Part shown: in pieces, positions 52,426 through 63,462 of the stretch
Position numbering within the stretch: the first letter of the stretch is position 1
Layout of the letters: the number at the start of each line of letters is the position of its first letter
Assembly (NCBI RefSeq): GCF_002632585.1
Contig: NZ_NIBV01000002.1
Coordinates: 899,909 to 963,908, forward strand
From: Xenorhabdus szentirmaii DSM 16338
GTDB taxonomy: Bacteria > Pseudomonadota > Gammaproteobacteria > Enterobacterales > Enterobacteriaceae
DNA length: 64,000 nt
Direction of reading: 5' to 3'
Translations under genes and position numbers: made by a program
The notes under the pieces: model-generated
The model's input: the letters and a program-made list of their open reading frames with translations, nothing else
The model's database searches: none
Told to the model about the DNA's origin: nothing

Positions 52426-53853
52426 TTATTGTTTGCGGAATACCAATTTGATGCGGACTCCACCAAGGGGGCTATCGCCGACACTGATTTCACCGTTATA
52501 TTGTGCAACAATTTCAGATGCTATCGATAATCCTAAACCCTGTCCGGATTTCAATGTGTCTGCCCTCAACCCGCGCTGAAAAATCATTTCTCGTTTATCT
52601 GGTGCAATTCCCGTCCCATCATTGTCGACAATGATGCAGATAGCGTCTCTATCCATTGTGGCGGTGATCTTGACGAGTTTTAGGCAATATTTACATGCGT
52701 TATCCAGAATATTGCCTACCACTTCCAAAAAATCATTTTTTTCACCCAGCCATGTGACTTCGGGAGAGACATCCAAGGCAATGTTGATGGATTTATGTTG
52801 GTATACCTTGGTTAAGGCCCGAATCAATTCATCCAATAAGATCGGGACCGAAAAAACGCGTCTCAGGAGCAATCTATGGTCGCTGTGCATATTGGCCCGA
52901 TGCAGATAGTAGCCGATTTGCTGAGAGATTCGGTCAATTTGCTCCAGCATAATGGGTTCAGCTTGTTCAATGGTGATTCTTTGGGGATGGCGGAGGGAAC
53001 GCAGAGTTGACTGTAACACGGCTAAAGGTGTTTTCAGACTATGAGTTAAGTCTGCTAATGTTGTGTGGTATTTCTCATAGCGTTTACGCTCATTACTTAA
53101 TAAAGTATTTAAATTTCTGACCAACGCTTTCAATTCTGTTGGTGGCGTTTCATCAAGTTTTTCTCGCTCTCCTTTCTCTAACATTCTGATTTGAATGATT
53201 AAAGATTTTATTGGACGGAGGCTCCAATCTGCGGCAAGCCAAATAAGTGGGATGACCAGAAGCAAGTTGGCAATTAACAAATATTCAAACCACCCCCAGA
53301 CTTTTGCTGTTCCCTGTATATCCAGCGGAAGTGCATCAATGGTAACAAACGTCAGAGCAGGTAGTTTGCCTGCAGCGGGATATTGACTGACAGCAATAGA
53401 ATAGGTTACCTTTTTTTCATTCTCGTGATTTATATTGTGTTTTCCACCTTGAATTATATGAAAAATAGGCCCATTTTCGATGGTATGGGCATCGAACTCA
53501 TATAGCCCATTCTTTTTTAGCCAGTCAGGGTTAATTTCGTTTTCCATTTCAGGAACATATCTCTGGCGCCATAAAATATTTCCCTGCTGATCATAAATCA
53601 ATGTAAATGAACGAATATCCATGTTAAAGCGTTTTGATACTTTGAGTTCGAGTCCATTGCTTCCCCACTGTACTAGTGAGTAAAGAAAATTACTTTGATT
53701 GCGGAGTATCGAATAGTTTTTTTCATCAAAACTAACCTGATATCCGACAATGGCAACAATGCCATATGACAGTGTCAAAGCAAGAATGATGGCCGTCGTC
53801 GCGATGAGAAACCGCGCCCTCAGAGAAAAATATTTTTCAGGAAGCTTAAACAT
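52426..53853 (-). CDS. phoQ: sensor histidine kinase PhoQ
   Basis: Inner-membrane sensor for low Mg2+, acid and cationic peptides that phosphorylates PhoP. 475 residues: TM1 about 14-38, periplasmic PAS-like domain to about 190, TM2, HAMP, H-box LTHSLKTPLAVLQS, N-box NILDNACKYC, G boxes DNDGTGIA and GQGLGLSIAS. The periplasmic acidic cluster of E. coli (EDDDDAE) is not conserved; about residues 137-149 read GKHNINHENEKKV. Shares one base with phoP. Confidence 0.95.
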   Translation of the reverse strand: MFKLPEKYFSLRARFLIATTAIILALTLSYGIVAIVGYQVSFDEKNYSILRNQSNFLYSLVQWGSNGLELKVSKRFNMDIRSFTLIYDQQGNILWRQRYVPEMENEINPDWLKKNGLYEFDAHTIENGPIFHIIQGGKHNINHENEKKVTYSIAVSQYPAAGKLPALTFVTIDALPLDIQGTAKVWGWFEYLLIANLLLVIPLIWLAADWSLRPIKSLIIQIRMLEKGEREKLDETPPTELKALVRNLNTLLSNERKRYEKYHTTLADLTHSLKTPLAVLQSTLRSLRHPQRITIEQAEPIMLEQIDRISQQIGYYLHRANMHSDHRLLLRRVFSVPILLDELIRALTKVYQHKSINIALDVSPEVTWLGEKNDFLEVVGNILDNACKYCLKLVKITATMDRDAICIIVDNDGTGIAPDKREMIFQRGLRADTLKSGQGLGLSIASEIVAQYNGEISVGDSPLGGVRIKLVFRKQ

Positions 53854-54530
53854 TAGTTTTCTGTCACATCGAAACGATAACCTTGGCCACGGACTGTGAC
53901 AATGGCTTCAGTGGGCCACTCCTGCAATATCTTTTTCCTCAAACGTCCCATTAGTACATCAATTGTATGACTTTCGCGCAATTCAGCATCCGGATACAGC
54001 TGACGCATTAGCGACTCTTTGCTGACAACCTTGCCGTTATTGCGCATGAGCGTCTCAATAATAATATATTCAAAGGCAGTCAGCTTAATATCAATATTAT
54101 TAATGGAGAATTCTTTCCGGGACAGATTGACTAAAAAAGGTGAAATCGCAATAAGTTGAGAGGCCAATCCACTATTTCTTCTCATAAGCGCTTGGATTCT
54201 GGCACTTATTTCTTCCAGATGGAAAGGCTTAGTGACATAATCATCCGCTCCGGCATTTAAAACCGTGACTTTTTCCTGCCAGCTTTCGCGGGCCGTAAGT
54301 ACAAGGATCGGCAAATTAACCTTCTCACTACGCCACCGTTGTAGCATGCTAAGCCCATCTTCTCCGGGCAATCCCAGATCAACAATAGCAATGTCAGGGC
54401 TATTTTCTTTCAGGTAATAATCAGCTTCTTTGGCATTCTCTGCCGCGTCAACTTGATGCCCGATATCTCGTAGCTGGACAGTCAAATGATGGCGAAGTAA
54501 TGCATTATCTTCAACGATCAAAATCCGCAT
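53853..54530 (-). CDS. phoP: response regulator PhoP
   Basis: OmpR-family regulator of 225 residues. Receiver domain with phospho-acceptor Asp51 in [12 protein letters not shown], Thr/Lys switch in LVLTARES and YVTKPF; C-terminal winged helix with [24 protein letters not shown]. Controls Mg2+ uptake, lipid A change and virulence genes in enterobacteria. I saw no clear pair of (T/G)GTTTA repeats upstream. Confidence 0.96.
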   Translation of the reverse strand: MRILIVEDNALLRHHLTVQLRDIGHQVDAAENAKEADYYLKENSPDIAIVDLGLPGEDGLSMLQRWRSEKVNLPILVLTARESWQEKVTVLNAGADDYVTKPFHLEEISARIQALMRRNSGLASQLIAISPFLVNLSRKEFSINNIDIKLTAFEYIIIETLMRNNGKVVSKESLMRQLYPDAELRESHTIDVLMGRLRKKILQEWPTEAIVTVRGQGYRFDVTEN

Positions 54531-54893
54531 AATGATTCCTTATGCTAATTAGTAACGTTTGCCAAATAAATTTTAAGTAGTTGATCGGCCATGACTATCA
54601 ATCACGTTAGTCATATTCATGATTGAACTAAGTATAGTAACGATTTGGCTTTGTTAGTATGTTAAATAGTGAAATATTTAAAAACAAACAATTAGAATTA
54701 AATAACAAATGTATTGAGAGTTTATTTACATTCTATATAGAATTTATATAATCGCATGGGATGATGATCAAAATTTTCTAAAGTAATTTATCATCAGTTC
54801 TGTGACGAGGAGTGGTGAGGGATGTATTGCACTGTAACTTAGTGTGGATTCAATATGAGCGGGAGAACTCCCGCCCATAGATGGGATTGAATA
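54531..54893. other. 363-bp gap, phoP promoter region and purB 3' end
   Basis: AT-rich, no ORF. It has a short GC stem (54859-54874, GCGGGAG/CTCCCGC) just past the purB stop that could be a weak terminator, followed by the phoP upstream region. Confidence 0.5.
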
Positions 54894-56339
<1,446 letters not shown>

Positions 56340-56341
56340 GT

Positions 56342-56968
56342 TTAGCAATGAGCAAGAATGTCTTTTGCTTGTTGGATCAGGCGTTGACGAGAAAACATAA
56401 TTTGCAGGCGGCTGCCGCCGATTTGCTGCCATAACACAGCGCTGCGAATACCTGCCAGCAACGTAGACCTGACCTTGGATTGAATCAAAGAATTACGTAA
56501 TACGTCTGGTGAACCTGTCACCTGAATGCGAGGCCCCAGCGGGCTGATAACATCAACGTAAATGCCTGCAAGAGCATTGAGCATCCCTTCTGACATCGGT
56601 TCAAAATAGGTTTGCTGGCGTTCTAGCTGGCTAATGCGGTTAGCCAGTTCACCGCGGGCAGAGGGGTTTTTATTCAGCCGGCGTTCGAGTGACATCAAAC
56701 TCAACATATAACGCGTCAGATCTGCTGAAACTCCACTATGTGAACCATTGAACATGCCCAGCATGGCATCAAGACCAATGCGCAAGTTACCGGCATTTTT
56801 TCCAAAAACATCCAGTGTGGATGTTGGGTTCATATTCAAGATACTGTTAATCATTGTTTCAAAAGCTTCAGTATCACATTGGCCTTCACTGGCAAGTGTT
56901 TGCACCAGACGACCGGACTGGCAGATACCCGCCAGTGCCAGCGTAATGTCGTAATAATTCTTAGCCAC
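56342..56968 (-). CDS. hflD: HflD (YcfC), high-frequency lysogenisation protein
   Basis: Helical, membrane-associated protein of 208 residues (E. coli 213). It was named for binding lambda CII; its normal cell role is unknown. Starts [22 protein letters not shown] and ends [16 protein letters not shown]. Two bases from mnmA. Confidence 0.94.
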   Translation of the reverse strand: MAKNYYDITLALAGICQSGRLVQTLASEGQCDTEAFETMINSILNMNPTSTLDVFGKNAGNLRIGLDAMLGMFNGSHSGVSADLTRYMLSLMSLERRLNKNPSARGELANRISQLERQQTYFEPMSEGMLNALAGIYVDVISPLGPRIQVTGSPDVLRNSLIQSKVRSTLLAGIRSAVLWQQIGGSRLQIMFSRQRLIQQAKDILAHC

Positions 56969-56970
56969 AA

Positions 56971-58074
56971 TTACTCCTGTATACGTTGTTCAATCACACC
57001 ACCACCGAGACAGATTTCACCTTGATAAAATACAGCTGATTGGCCTGGCGTGACTGCAGCAACAGGATAGTCAAAACGAACTTCAATTTTATTTTCGCCC
57101 AAGGGAGTGACAGTGCAGGGAATGTCATGCTGGCGGTATCGTGTTTTGACTACACAGCGGATTTCTGCGTCCAATGGTTTGCGATCTACCCAATGCAGCT
57201 GTTGTGCAATCAGCCCAACAGACATCAAACGAGGGTGTCCATGGCCTTGGGCGACAATCAGTGTGTTGTTTTCGACATCTTTATCAACAACATACCAAGG
57301 CTCTTCACTGCCGTCTTTTGTGCCACCGATGCCTAATCCTTTGCGTTGGCCCAATGTATGGTACATAAGGCCAGTATGCTGACCGATAGTTTCACCATCC
57401 ACTGTTACAATTGGACCGGGTTGGGCGGGTAGATAACGTCCGAGAAAATCCCGGAATTTGCGCTCTCCAATAAAGCAGATACCCGTTGAATCTTTTTTCT
57501 TTGCCGTAACCAAACCGATTTCTTCAGCAATGCGGCGTACTTCTGGTTTTTCCAACTCCCCGACAGGAAATAAACTCTTGGCAACCTGCTGGTGGCCCAA
57601 AGTATACAAGAAATAACTTTGATCTTTATTGCCATCCAGACCACGAAGCAACTGGCTAACGCCATCGACATCCCGACGGCGGACATAATGCCCGGTTGCA
57701 ATATAGTCTGCTCCCAGGTCTTCTGCTGCAAATTCCAGAAATGCCTTGAACTTAATTTCCTTATTACAAAGAATGTCTGGGTTAGGGGTTCTGCCCGCTT
57801 TATATTCATCAAGAAAATGTTCGAATACATTATCCCAATACTCGGCTGCAAAATTGATGGTGTGTAATTCAATGCCCAGTTTGTCACAAACCGCTTGGGC
57901 ATCAGCAAGATCGGCGGCAGCCGAACAATACTCTTCACCATCGTCTTCTTCCCAGTTTTTCATGAACAGGCCAGCTACCTGATAGCCTTGTTGCAGTAGC
58001 AGGTAGGCGGAAACTGATGAATCAACACCGCCGGACATACCGACAATGACTTTTTTCTGGCTGTTATCTGACAT
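56971..58074 (-). CDS. mnmA: tRNA-uridine 2-sulfurtransferase MnmA
   Basis: Thiolates U34 of tRNA Lys, Glu and Gln using sulfur relayed by TusE. 367 residues. PP-loop [15 protein letters not shown], catalytic Cys in [13 protein letters not shown] and in [12 protein letters not shown], and RKGLGIGG. Co-directional with hflD and purB. Confidence 0.97.
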   Translation of the reverse strand: MSDNSQKKVIVGMSGGVDSSVSAYLLLQQGYQVAGLFMKNWEEDDGEEYCSAAADLADAQAVCDKLGIELHTINFAAEYWDNVFEHFLDEYKAGRTPNPDILCNKEIKFKAFLEFAAEDLGADYIATGHYVRRRDVDGVSQLLRGLDGNKDQSYFLYTLGHQQVAKSLFPVGELEKPEVRRIAEEIGLVTAKKKDSTGICFIGERKFRDFLGRYLPAQPGPIVTVDGETIGQHTGLMYHTLGQRKGLGIGGTKDGSEEPWYVVDKDVENNTLIVAQGHGHPRLMSVGLIAQQLHWVDRKPLDAEIRCVVKTRYRQHDIPCTVTPLGENKIEVRFDYPVAAVTPGQSAVFYQGEICLGGGVIEQRIQE

Positions 58075-58206
58075 GGATATATCTCACTGCGGAAAAAAAC
58101 AAACGCAATACTTTAGCACGTTGATCAACAAGGTGCATCAAACGTCTTTATGCTCTTTAATGCACACTTTTATTTAATGCCATTATTTGCCGAAGGCGAG
58201 ACGGCA

Positions 58207-58659
58207 TTATTTAATATGAGAAACATAGTGATCCAGTATTGAAAGGGGGTAAATTTCTCGTTTTAAATAACAACGAACACTTTCAGCAACCAGCGGTGAA
58301 CGCAGTTGCTGGCTGTTAAGAATTTCTTCAGCACTTAACCAGTGGCAACAATGGATATCATTGTCTTGTGGTGTTGTGCTCAGGATTTTTTCCATTTCAA
58401 TCAAGAACAGAAAACGGAGAAATGGCGTGCCATCAGGTGCTGTCCATTGATGCAATTTTAAAAATGCCTGAGGCTGGGCCCGTATACCCGTTTCTTCCCA
58501 TAACTCACGCTCTGCGGCTTCAAGTAAAGTTTCATTCGCTTCAAGGTGGCCTGCGGGTTGATTCCAAAGAAACTTGCCGTTAATTATTTCCTCCACAACC
58601 AACAGCTTGTTTTCTGCGTGAACAATACAGGCAACCGTAACATATGGGCTAAACAACAT
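58207..58659 (-). CDS. nudJ: Nudix phosphatase NudJ
   Basis: 150-residue Nudix enzyme that converts HMP-PP to HMP-P and dephosphorylates other nucleotides in E. coli. Nudix box begins [20 protein letters not shown] and ends TGI. Its first 11 bases overlap the end of rluE. Confidence 0.94.
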   Translation of the reverse strand: MLFSPYVTVACIVHAENKLLVVEEIINGKFLWNQPAGHLEANETLLEAAERELWEETGIRAQPQAFLKLHQWTAPDGTPFLRFLFLIEMEKILSTTPQDNDIHCCHWLSAEEILNSQQLRSPLVAESVRCYLKREIYPLSILDHYVSHIK

Positions 58660-59278
58660 TAATTTCTCTCCATTCGCCGGGAAGTAATGAACCCAATTGT
58701 ATTGCCCCCATACTGAAACGGATTAGGCGTAATGTGGGAAAACCAACGTGGGCTGTCATTCTGCGTACCTGACGGTTTCTGCCTTCATAAAGGGTAATTC
58801 TGAGCCAGCTGACCGGAATATTTTTCCGTTCCCGGATTGGAGGGGTTCGCTCCCAGAGCCATTCAGGCGCTTCGACTAATTCTGCACCGGCAGGTAAAGT
58901 CGGGCCATCCTTTAATGTGACACCTTTGCGCAATTTTTCCAGTGCGGCTTCATCCGGTATCCCTTCAACTTGGACATAATAAATTTTAGCGGTTTTTTTA
59001 TTTGGTTGAGTCAATTTAGCCTGCAATTTGCCATCATTGGTCAACACCAGCAATCCTTCACTGTCGCGATCCAAACGACCTGCTGCATAGACATCAGTGA
59101 ATGGAATAAAATTCTTTAATGTATTTCTTCCCATTTCGTCTGTGAATTGCGGTAGCACATCATAAGGTTTATTAAAGATCAAGACTCGGCGAGGTCCTGA
59201 TAATTTTTTTGTATTGTTATTATTTTTTCTTTGGCTGAATCGGTTAAGTTTGCGTTTTTTAAAAGAGATATTTGTCAT
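58649..59278 (-). CDS. rluE: 23S rRNA pseudouridine(2457) synthase RluE
   Basis: RsuA-family synthase lacking an S4 domain, 209 residues from [17 protein letters not shown] (59278). An upstream in-frame start at 59353 would add 25 residues into the icd promoter region and is unlikely. [18 protein letters not shown], catalytic Asp in [19 protein letters not shown], and [20 protein letters not shown]. Divergent from icd. Confidence 0.95.
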   Translation of the reverse strand: MTNISFKKRKLNRFSQRKNNNNTKKLSGPRRVLIFNKPYDVLPQFTDEMGRNTLKNFIPFTDVYAAGRLDRDSEGLLVLTNDGKLQAKLTQPNKKTAKIYYVQVEGIPDEAALEKLRKGVTLKDGPTLPAGAELVEAPEWLWERTPPIRERKNIPVSWLRITLYEGRNRQVRRMTAHVGFPTLRLIRFSMGAIQLGSLLPGEWREINVV

Positions 59279-59359
59279 GATAAGCCATTGTGAAAAATAA
59301 GGGTGCGTATTATACCTTAAATCTGTACCCATTGGCGTTTGCAGAATATTCAAGTAGTA

Positions 59360-59388
59360 TTGACACGTCCCTTACAAAAAATTAACAA
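59360..59388 (+). promoter_or_regulatory. sigma-70-like promoter of icd
   Basis: TTGACA, 17-base spacer, TAACAA; about 30 bases before the icd start, leaving a short leader with GAAAGGAGAGG as ribosome site. Confidence 0.5.
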
Positions 59389-59418
59389 GGCATTGCGCTT
59401 AGTTGAAAGGAGAGGTTA

Positions 59419-60672
59419 ATGGAAAGCAAAGTAGTTGTTCCGGCGGAAGGTAAAAAGATTACTATTGATGCCAAAGGTAAATTAAATGTTCCGAATAACC
59501 CTGTAATCCCTTATATCGAAGGGGATGGCATTGGTGTTGATGTTACGCCGGTCATGCTTAAAGTTGTCGATGCTGCGGTTAAGAAAGCTTATAGCAGCGA
59601 GCGCAAAATATCTTGGATGGAAATTTATACAGGCGAAAAATCCACTCATGTTTATGGCAAAGATGTTTGGTTGCCGGATGAAACACTGGATCTTATCCGT
59701 GAATACCGTGTTGCCATTAAAGGCCCTCTGACAACACCAGTGGGTGGTGGTATTCGCTCACTGAACGTTGCACTGCGCCAGCAGTTGGATTTGTATGTTT
59801 GTCTTCGCCCCGTTCGTTACTACCAAGGTACGCCAAGCCCTGTTAAACAACCTGAACTGACAGATATGGTCATTTTCCGCGAAAATGCTGAAGACATTTA
59901 TGCAGGTATTGAGTGGAAAGCAGGTTCAGCTGAAGCAGACAAAGTCATTAAATTCTTACAAGACGAAATGGGTGTCAGCAAAATCCGTTTCCCTCAACAA
60001 TGTGGCATCGGGGTTAAACCTTGCTCTGAAGCAGGGACTAAACGCCTAGTACGTGCCGCTATTGAATATGCCATTGATAATGACCGTGAATCAGTCACTC
60101 TGGTTCATAAGGGCAATATCATGAAATTCACCGAAGGGGCTTTCAAAGACTGGGGCTATGAGCTGGCTCGCACCGAGTTTGGCGGAGAGCTGTTGGATGG
60201 CGGTCCATGGGTGAAAATCAAGAATCCTAAAAATGGAAAAGACATCATTATCAAGGACGTGATTGCGGATGCCTTCTTGCAACAAATCCTACTGCGCCCG
60301 GCAGAATATGATGTTATCGCTTGTATGAATCTAAACGGTGACTACATTTCTGATGCATTGGCAGCTCAAGTTGGCGGCATCGGTATTGCTCCTGGTGCAA
60401 ACATCGGGGATGAGTGCGCATTGTTTGAAGCAACACATGGTACTGCACCCAAATATGCAGGTCAGGATAAAGTTAACCCAGGTTCAGTCATTCTTTCCGC
60501 TGAAATGATGTTGCGCCACATGGGATGGTTCGAAGCCGCAGACCTAATCGTTAAGGGAATGGAAGGTGCCATTGCTGTCAAGACCGTGACCTACGATTTC
60601 GAGCGTCTGATGGATGGCGCTAAACTGCTGAAATGCAGCGAGTTCGGTGATGCAATTATCTCTCATATGTAA
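59419..60672 (+). CDS. icd: isocitrate dehydrogenase [NADP]
   Basis: TCA-cycle enzyme oxidising isocitrate to 2-oxoglutarate. 417 residues. The regulatory phosphorylation serine is in [17 protein letters not shown] (about 114), with YEGDG-like [16 protein letters not shown] at the start, [20 protein letters not shown], and [13 protein letters not shown] [14 protein letters not shown] near the end. Its 3' end is the attachment site of the element that follows, so the last codons may be phage-supplied. They are intact. Confidence 0.97.
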   Translation: MESKVVVPAEGKKITIDAKGKLNVPNNPVIPYIEGDGIGVDVTPVMLKVVDAAVKKAYSSERKISWMEIYTGEKSTHVYGKDVWLPDETLDLIREYRVAIKGPLTTPVGGGIRSLNVALRQQLDLYVCLRPVRYYQGTPSPVKQPELTDMVIFRENAEDIYAGIEWKAGSAEADKVIKFLQDEMGVSKIRFPQQCGIGVKPCSEAGTKRLVRAAIEYAIDNDRESVTLVHKGNIMKFTEGAFKDWGYELARTEFGGELLDGGPWVKIKNPKNGKDIIIKDVIADAFLQQILLRPAEYDVIACMNLNGDYISDALAAQVGGIGIAPGANIGDECALFEATHGTAPKYAGQDKVNPGSVILSAEMMLRHMGWFEAADLIVKGMEGAIAVKTVTYDFERLMDGAKLLKCSEFGDAIISHM

Positions 60673-60691
60673 TTGATTGCTTAACTGAATT

Positions 60692-60724
60692 AATAACGGG
60701 GACTTAGGTGTTCCCGTTATTTTA
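60692..60724 (+). terminator. terminator after icd
   Basis: AATAACGGG/CCCGTTATT stem (extended by GA/TT wobble pairs) ending in TTATTTT. Confidence 0.8.
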
Positions 60725-60768
60725 GAAGCTGTAAATACTCTTCTGCAAAACTGGCGTAATTTTGTTCA

Positions 60769-60878
60769 TTATTTCACTGCCAAAATAGCCCAATCTTTGC
60801 CTCTGTCATCGTTATATTTATCCGTCATGGACTGGCTTTTATGTCCTAGCAATATTTTCTGTATCGACTCCATATATG
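60769..60878 (-). pseudogene. C-terminal fragment of phage tyrosine integrase
   Basis: Minus-strand frame reads YMESIQKILLGHKSQSMTDK, continuing YNDDRGKDWAILAVK and a stop. LLGH and the Tyr of MTDKY are the final catalytic box of tyrosine recombinases; the Tyr would attach to DNA. Everything upstream is cut off at the edge of the IS3 relic. Its place beside icd fits a prophage that uses icd as attB. Confidence 0.85.
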
Positions 60879-60879
60879 G

Positions 60880-61552
60880 TCAACTAAAGCTGGCTACTGC
60901 ATTAGAGTTTTCTAACTGTTTACGATATGCCTCCGGTGGGAGGTGATTTAAACTTTCATGGGTTCGGTTCAGGTTATAATCTTGCTGCCAAAACCAAACC
61001 ATTTCCCGTACTTGACTCAATGAGTTAAATAAATAGACATTTAAAAATTCACGCCGGAACGAGCCATTAAATCGTTCGATAAATCCGTTCTGTTGTGGCT
61101 TACCCGGTTGGATATGACATAACTCAATTTGATTATTTTCGCAATCATTCAATAAAATAACGGAAATAAGTTCAGGACCCTTATCCACGCGAATTTGTTT
61201 CGGTAATCCTCTGTCCACCTTTAAACGTTCAAGCACTCTTATGACCCGTTCGGCAGGGAGTGGGGTATTGACTTCAATCGCAAGGCACTCATGTGTACTT
61301 TCATCAATAATATTTAATGTTCTAAATCGCTTACCGCAATATAAACTGTCGTGCATAAAGTCCAACGCCCATTGAATATTGGGGGTTTTCTCGACCGTTA
61401 ATGACCTTTTTTCGCGCACAGGAAGAATTTTTTTGACTCGCCGTTTAAGATTTAACCCGATTCTGACGACAGATATCGTCCCCTTTCATACCTGAATCAG
61501 TGAGTTTTAAGATATTGACGACTTGAGTTTCAGTAAAATGGACTTTTTTCAT
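60880..61552 (-). pseudogene. IS3-family transposase relic with internal deletion
   Basis: The OrfA start (MKKVHFTETQVVNILKLTDS, then GMKGDDICRQNRVKS and stop) is joined to the C-terminal two-thirds of OrfB (179 codons from 61419). OrfB shows the rve core: IQWALDFMHDSL, RVDKGPELIS and IQPGKPQQNGFIERFNGSFR, holding the DDE acids. Usual RVDNGPEF has become RVDKGPEL. The end of OrfA and the HTH start of OrfB are missing, so it cannot be active. It abuts the integrase fragment. I could not define its terminal inverted repeats. Confidence 0.88.
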
Positions 61553-61627
61553 ATTGACCTCTGCAAGTTGTTAGGCAGAAAATCTAATTATAGCTGTCTC
61601 ATTTTAAGGGAAATGGACAATATCAAA

Positions 61628-61655
61628 TTCAACCCGCAACTTTCGGCGGGTTGAA
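61628..61655 (-). terminator. terminator after the tail-fibre gene
   Basis: TTCAACCCGC/GCGGGTTGAA, 10-bp perfect stem with an 8-base loop, about 27 bases past the tail-fibre stop on its strand; T-run moderate. Confidence 0.7.
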
Positions 61656-61681
61656 ATTATTTATATTGCATTAGCTTAGGA

Positions 61682-62545
61682 TTAAGCTGCTTTTACTATG
61701 TAATTGAATGCAACGTTGCGGGGACGGGTTTCTGTTCCTGTTGAGTCAGCAATCGTATTATCCATATAACCATAACCACCAGAACCCATTCCTATAGCAA
61801 TGCCTAATCCGCGAGGATCAGCTCCGTAGTTAACGTTTTGCTGGACACTATTGAAAATGCGATTCCCTGTACCTAAATTCTCGGCTGTAGCCGTTGAGCT
61901 GGCCCACATTCGTTGAAGTCTGTGACTATGTGGAGCAATATCTGCCAATTGATTAGAAAGTAGATGTCGACCAACGTCCACTCCACGGCCATTATCCCAA
62001 CCGCGAATAAATTCCCCTCTCAAATCAGGTAGCTGTCCAGAGGGATAGGCGAGAGCAAGTTTCGGATATCTTGCTTTATCAAATGAGTCACCATTACATA
62101 TCAGCCAGCCTTCTGGTGGGGTTTCCGTTGGCCAAGGGACGGGTACACCAACAGGCAAGGATAATCCTTCCATCATTGTCTCTAATCCAAGGTTTTTAAT
62201 AAATTCTTCCTTGTTAGGTATGTCTGCTCCGTTCTGGTCTTTAGCCAACCGTGTATTAGCATTATTGTTTGCATTGTCAGCCTTTTGGTCTGCGGTCTTT
62301 GCTAGATCAGATACTGTTTTAACTGCCTTAGAAGTTGCCGCAGTTATTTCGCTATCACTGTTAATATCGTTGCTTAGAGTAACAAACCCTCTATCGGTCA
62401 GTGTTGCATAGGGATGATCCCGGCTTTGGGCATGCTCTACAATTTTCGCATCGACAATTTCTTTCACATACTTTTGGCTAGGTACTATGAATAAATTACA
62501 GTCTTCAGGACATGGTGTATCCGGATTATTATCTTGTGTACTCAT
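61682..62545 (-). CDS. phage tail-fibre protein with collar domain
   Basis: 287-residue distal tail-fibre protein. Residues about 30-60 form a fibre repeat (HPYATLTDRGFVTLSNDINS, SEITAATSKAVKTV), followed by an Asn/Ala-rich coiled region. The phage collar domain follows: PVPWPTETPPEGWLICNGDS, FDKARYPKLALAYPSGQLPD and LRGEFIRGWDNGRGVD. It ends in the usual ETRPRNVAFNYIVKA. GAGGAAG precedes the ATG. The frame is intact although its phage neighbours are gone, so it may be retained or recently acquired. Confidence 0.92.
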   Translation of the reverse strand: MSTQDNNPDTPCPEDCNLFIVPSQKYVKEIVDAKIVEHAQSRDHPYATLTDRGFVTLSNDINSDSEITAATSKAVKTVSDLAKTADQKADNANNNANTRLAKDQNGADIPNKEEFIKNLGLETMMEGLSLPVGVPVPWPTETPPEGWLICNGDSFDKARYPKLALAYPSGQLPDLRGEFIRGWDNGRGVDVGRHLLSNQLADIAPHSHRLQRMWASSTATAENLGTGNRIFNSVQQNVNYGADPRGLGIAIGMGSGGYGYMDNTIADSTGTETRPRNVAFNYIVKAA

Positions 62546-63026
62546 ATTTACTTCCTCATTTAATCAACAATATGTATTACTAAGTAACATAAAGGCGAGA
62601 TACTTCTCCGCCAGTGAACATCAATAAAAAAGTTCAACAAAACTAGAGAGTGTTTTTTGAGTTAATGTGGCACAGAATGGCTGATAGGACATCAATAAAA
62701 TCCATGCCTATTGGTGATAAAATTTGTCAAAAACGTTTCCTCTTCGTCTTTTAACTAATTGATTTAATTTTATTTATTCTCAATAAAGGAAATGGGCAAG
62801 ATCAACAGGTTACGTTAAAGGGGAGAATTGCCCTCTTTAACTCTTTGATAATATCCCATCCTCCAATGGTGGGTAGGATGTCATAACATAAGTAGATACG
62901 GGATTATCCATATGTAAAAGGGTAGGCATTCTGATTTCAAATCGGAAAATTTTTCTGAACGATTGTTGTGTATGTCAAAGCGAATAAATTTGGCGAGCTT
63001 CTATTGATGGATTGTGGGGAGTATGT
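62546..63026. other. 480-bp stretch without a gene
   Basis: AT-rich, no ORF above noise. It holds a GTTAAAGGGG/CCTCTTTAAC hairpin (62814-62841), possibly a terminator relic of a deleted gene. Confidence 0.45.
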
Positions 63027-63242
63027 ATGGAGGAGCATCAACTATATATTTTACTTAGGTTTTATTTTTGGATAATCCTTTCCTTATTTCTGTTTGTGCT
63101 TATTTCTTGTTGGATATACTCCACCCTTATAGTCTTTAAAAAAGACATTATAATAATAAAAAGAATTTTATACGCGATATTAGCACTAATTTTGAAAGTA
63201 TCATATTGCGCCACTTGGCATAATTCGAAATCGCAAACTTAA
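63027..63242 (+). CDS. small two-helix membrane protein ending in the icd-copy
   Basis: 71 residues: MEEHQLYILLRFYF, a strong membrane helix (WIILSLFLFVLISCWIYS), a basic loop (VFKKDIIIIKR), and a second helix (ILYAILALILKVSY). The last 14 codons are read out of frame from the decayed icd copy. GGGGAG lies five bases before the ATG, so translation is plausible. Size and layout recall toxin or holin-like proteins, but no family is recognised. Confidence 0.5.
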   Translation: MEEHQLYILLRFYFWIILSLFLFVLISCWIYSTLIVFKKDIIIIKRILYAILALILKVSYCATWHNSKSQT

Positions 63243-63370
63243 TCGTTAAGGTAATGGAAGGTACGATCGCTGCCAAGATCATGAGCTACGATTTTTAACG
63301 CTTGATGGATGACGCTAATTTTCTGAAATACAGTAAGTTCGGTGATGCAACCATTTTTTATATGGAATAG
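63200..63370 (+). pseudogene. decayed duplicate of icd 3' end (attachment-site copy)
   Basis: Gap-free alignment to icd 60505-60672 at an offset of 2695 bases. In the icd frame it reads LRHLA, stop, FEIANLIVKVMEGTIAAK, then IMSYDF, stop, RLMDDANFLKYSKFGDAT and ends TAG. The two internal stops and many substitutions show long decay. It marks the distal junction of the icd-integrated element. Confidence 0.92.
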
Positions 63371-63405
63371 TTATTTAAAAGCAAAGTGATAATCTTAGTA
63401 CTAAT

Positions 63406-63446
63406 AAGCTGGTTTCCAAATGATTTAAACAGAAAACCAGCTTTTT
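63406..63446. terminator. terminator beyond the icd copy
   Basis: AAGCTGGTTT/AAACCAGCTT stem followed by TTTTT. It may be the original terminator of icd before integration, and also serves the convergent GhoS-like gene. Confidence 0.75.
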
Positions 63447-63462
63447 CATAAATGAATATAGA

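Larger units (their letters stand above)
60673..63370. mobile_element. icd-integrated prophage remnant
   Basis: About 2.7 kb between the icd stop and a second, decayed copy of the icd 3' end. In order: C-terminal relic of a tyrosine integrase, IS3-family relic, tail-fibre gene, small membrane protein gene, icd-end copy. Phages such as 21 and the e14 element integrate in icd with the integrase next to the junction, the layout seen here. Most phage genes have been deleted. The duplicated icd end marks the far junction. Confidence 0.85.

Noticed and set aside
54531-54893. PhoP box for autoregulation upstream of phoP
   Set aside because: No pair of (T/G)GTTTA half-sites at 11-base spacing could be found on the right strand.
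60840-61600. Terminal inverted repeats and target duplication of the IS3 relic
   Set aside because: Candidate ends near 60877 and 61590 do not match each other; the element's borders stay undefined.
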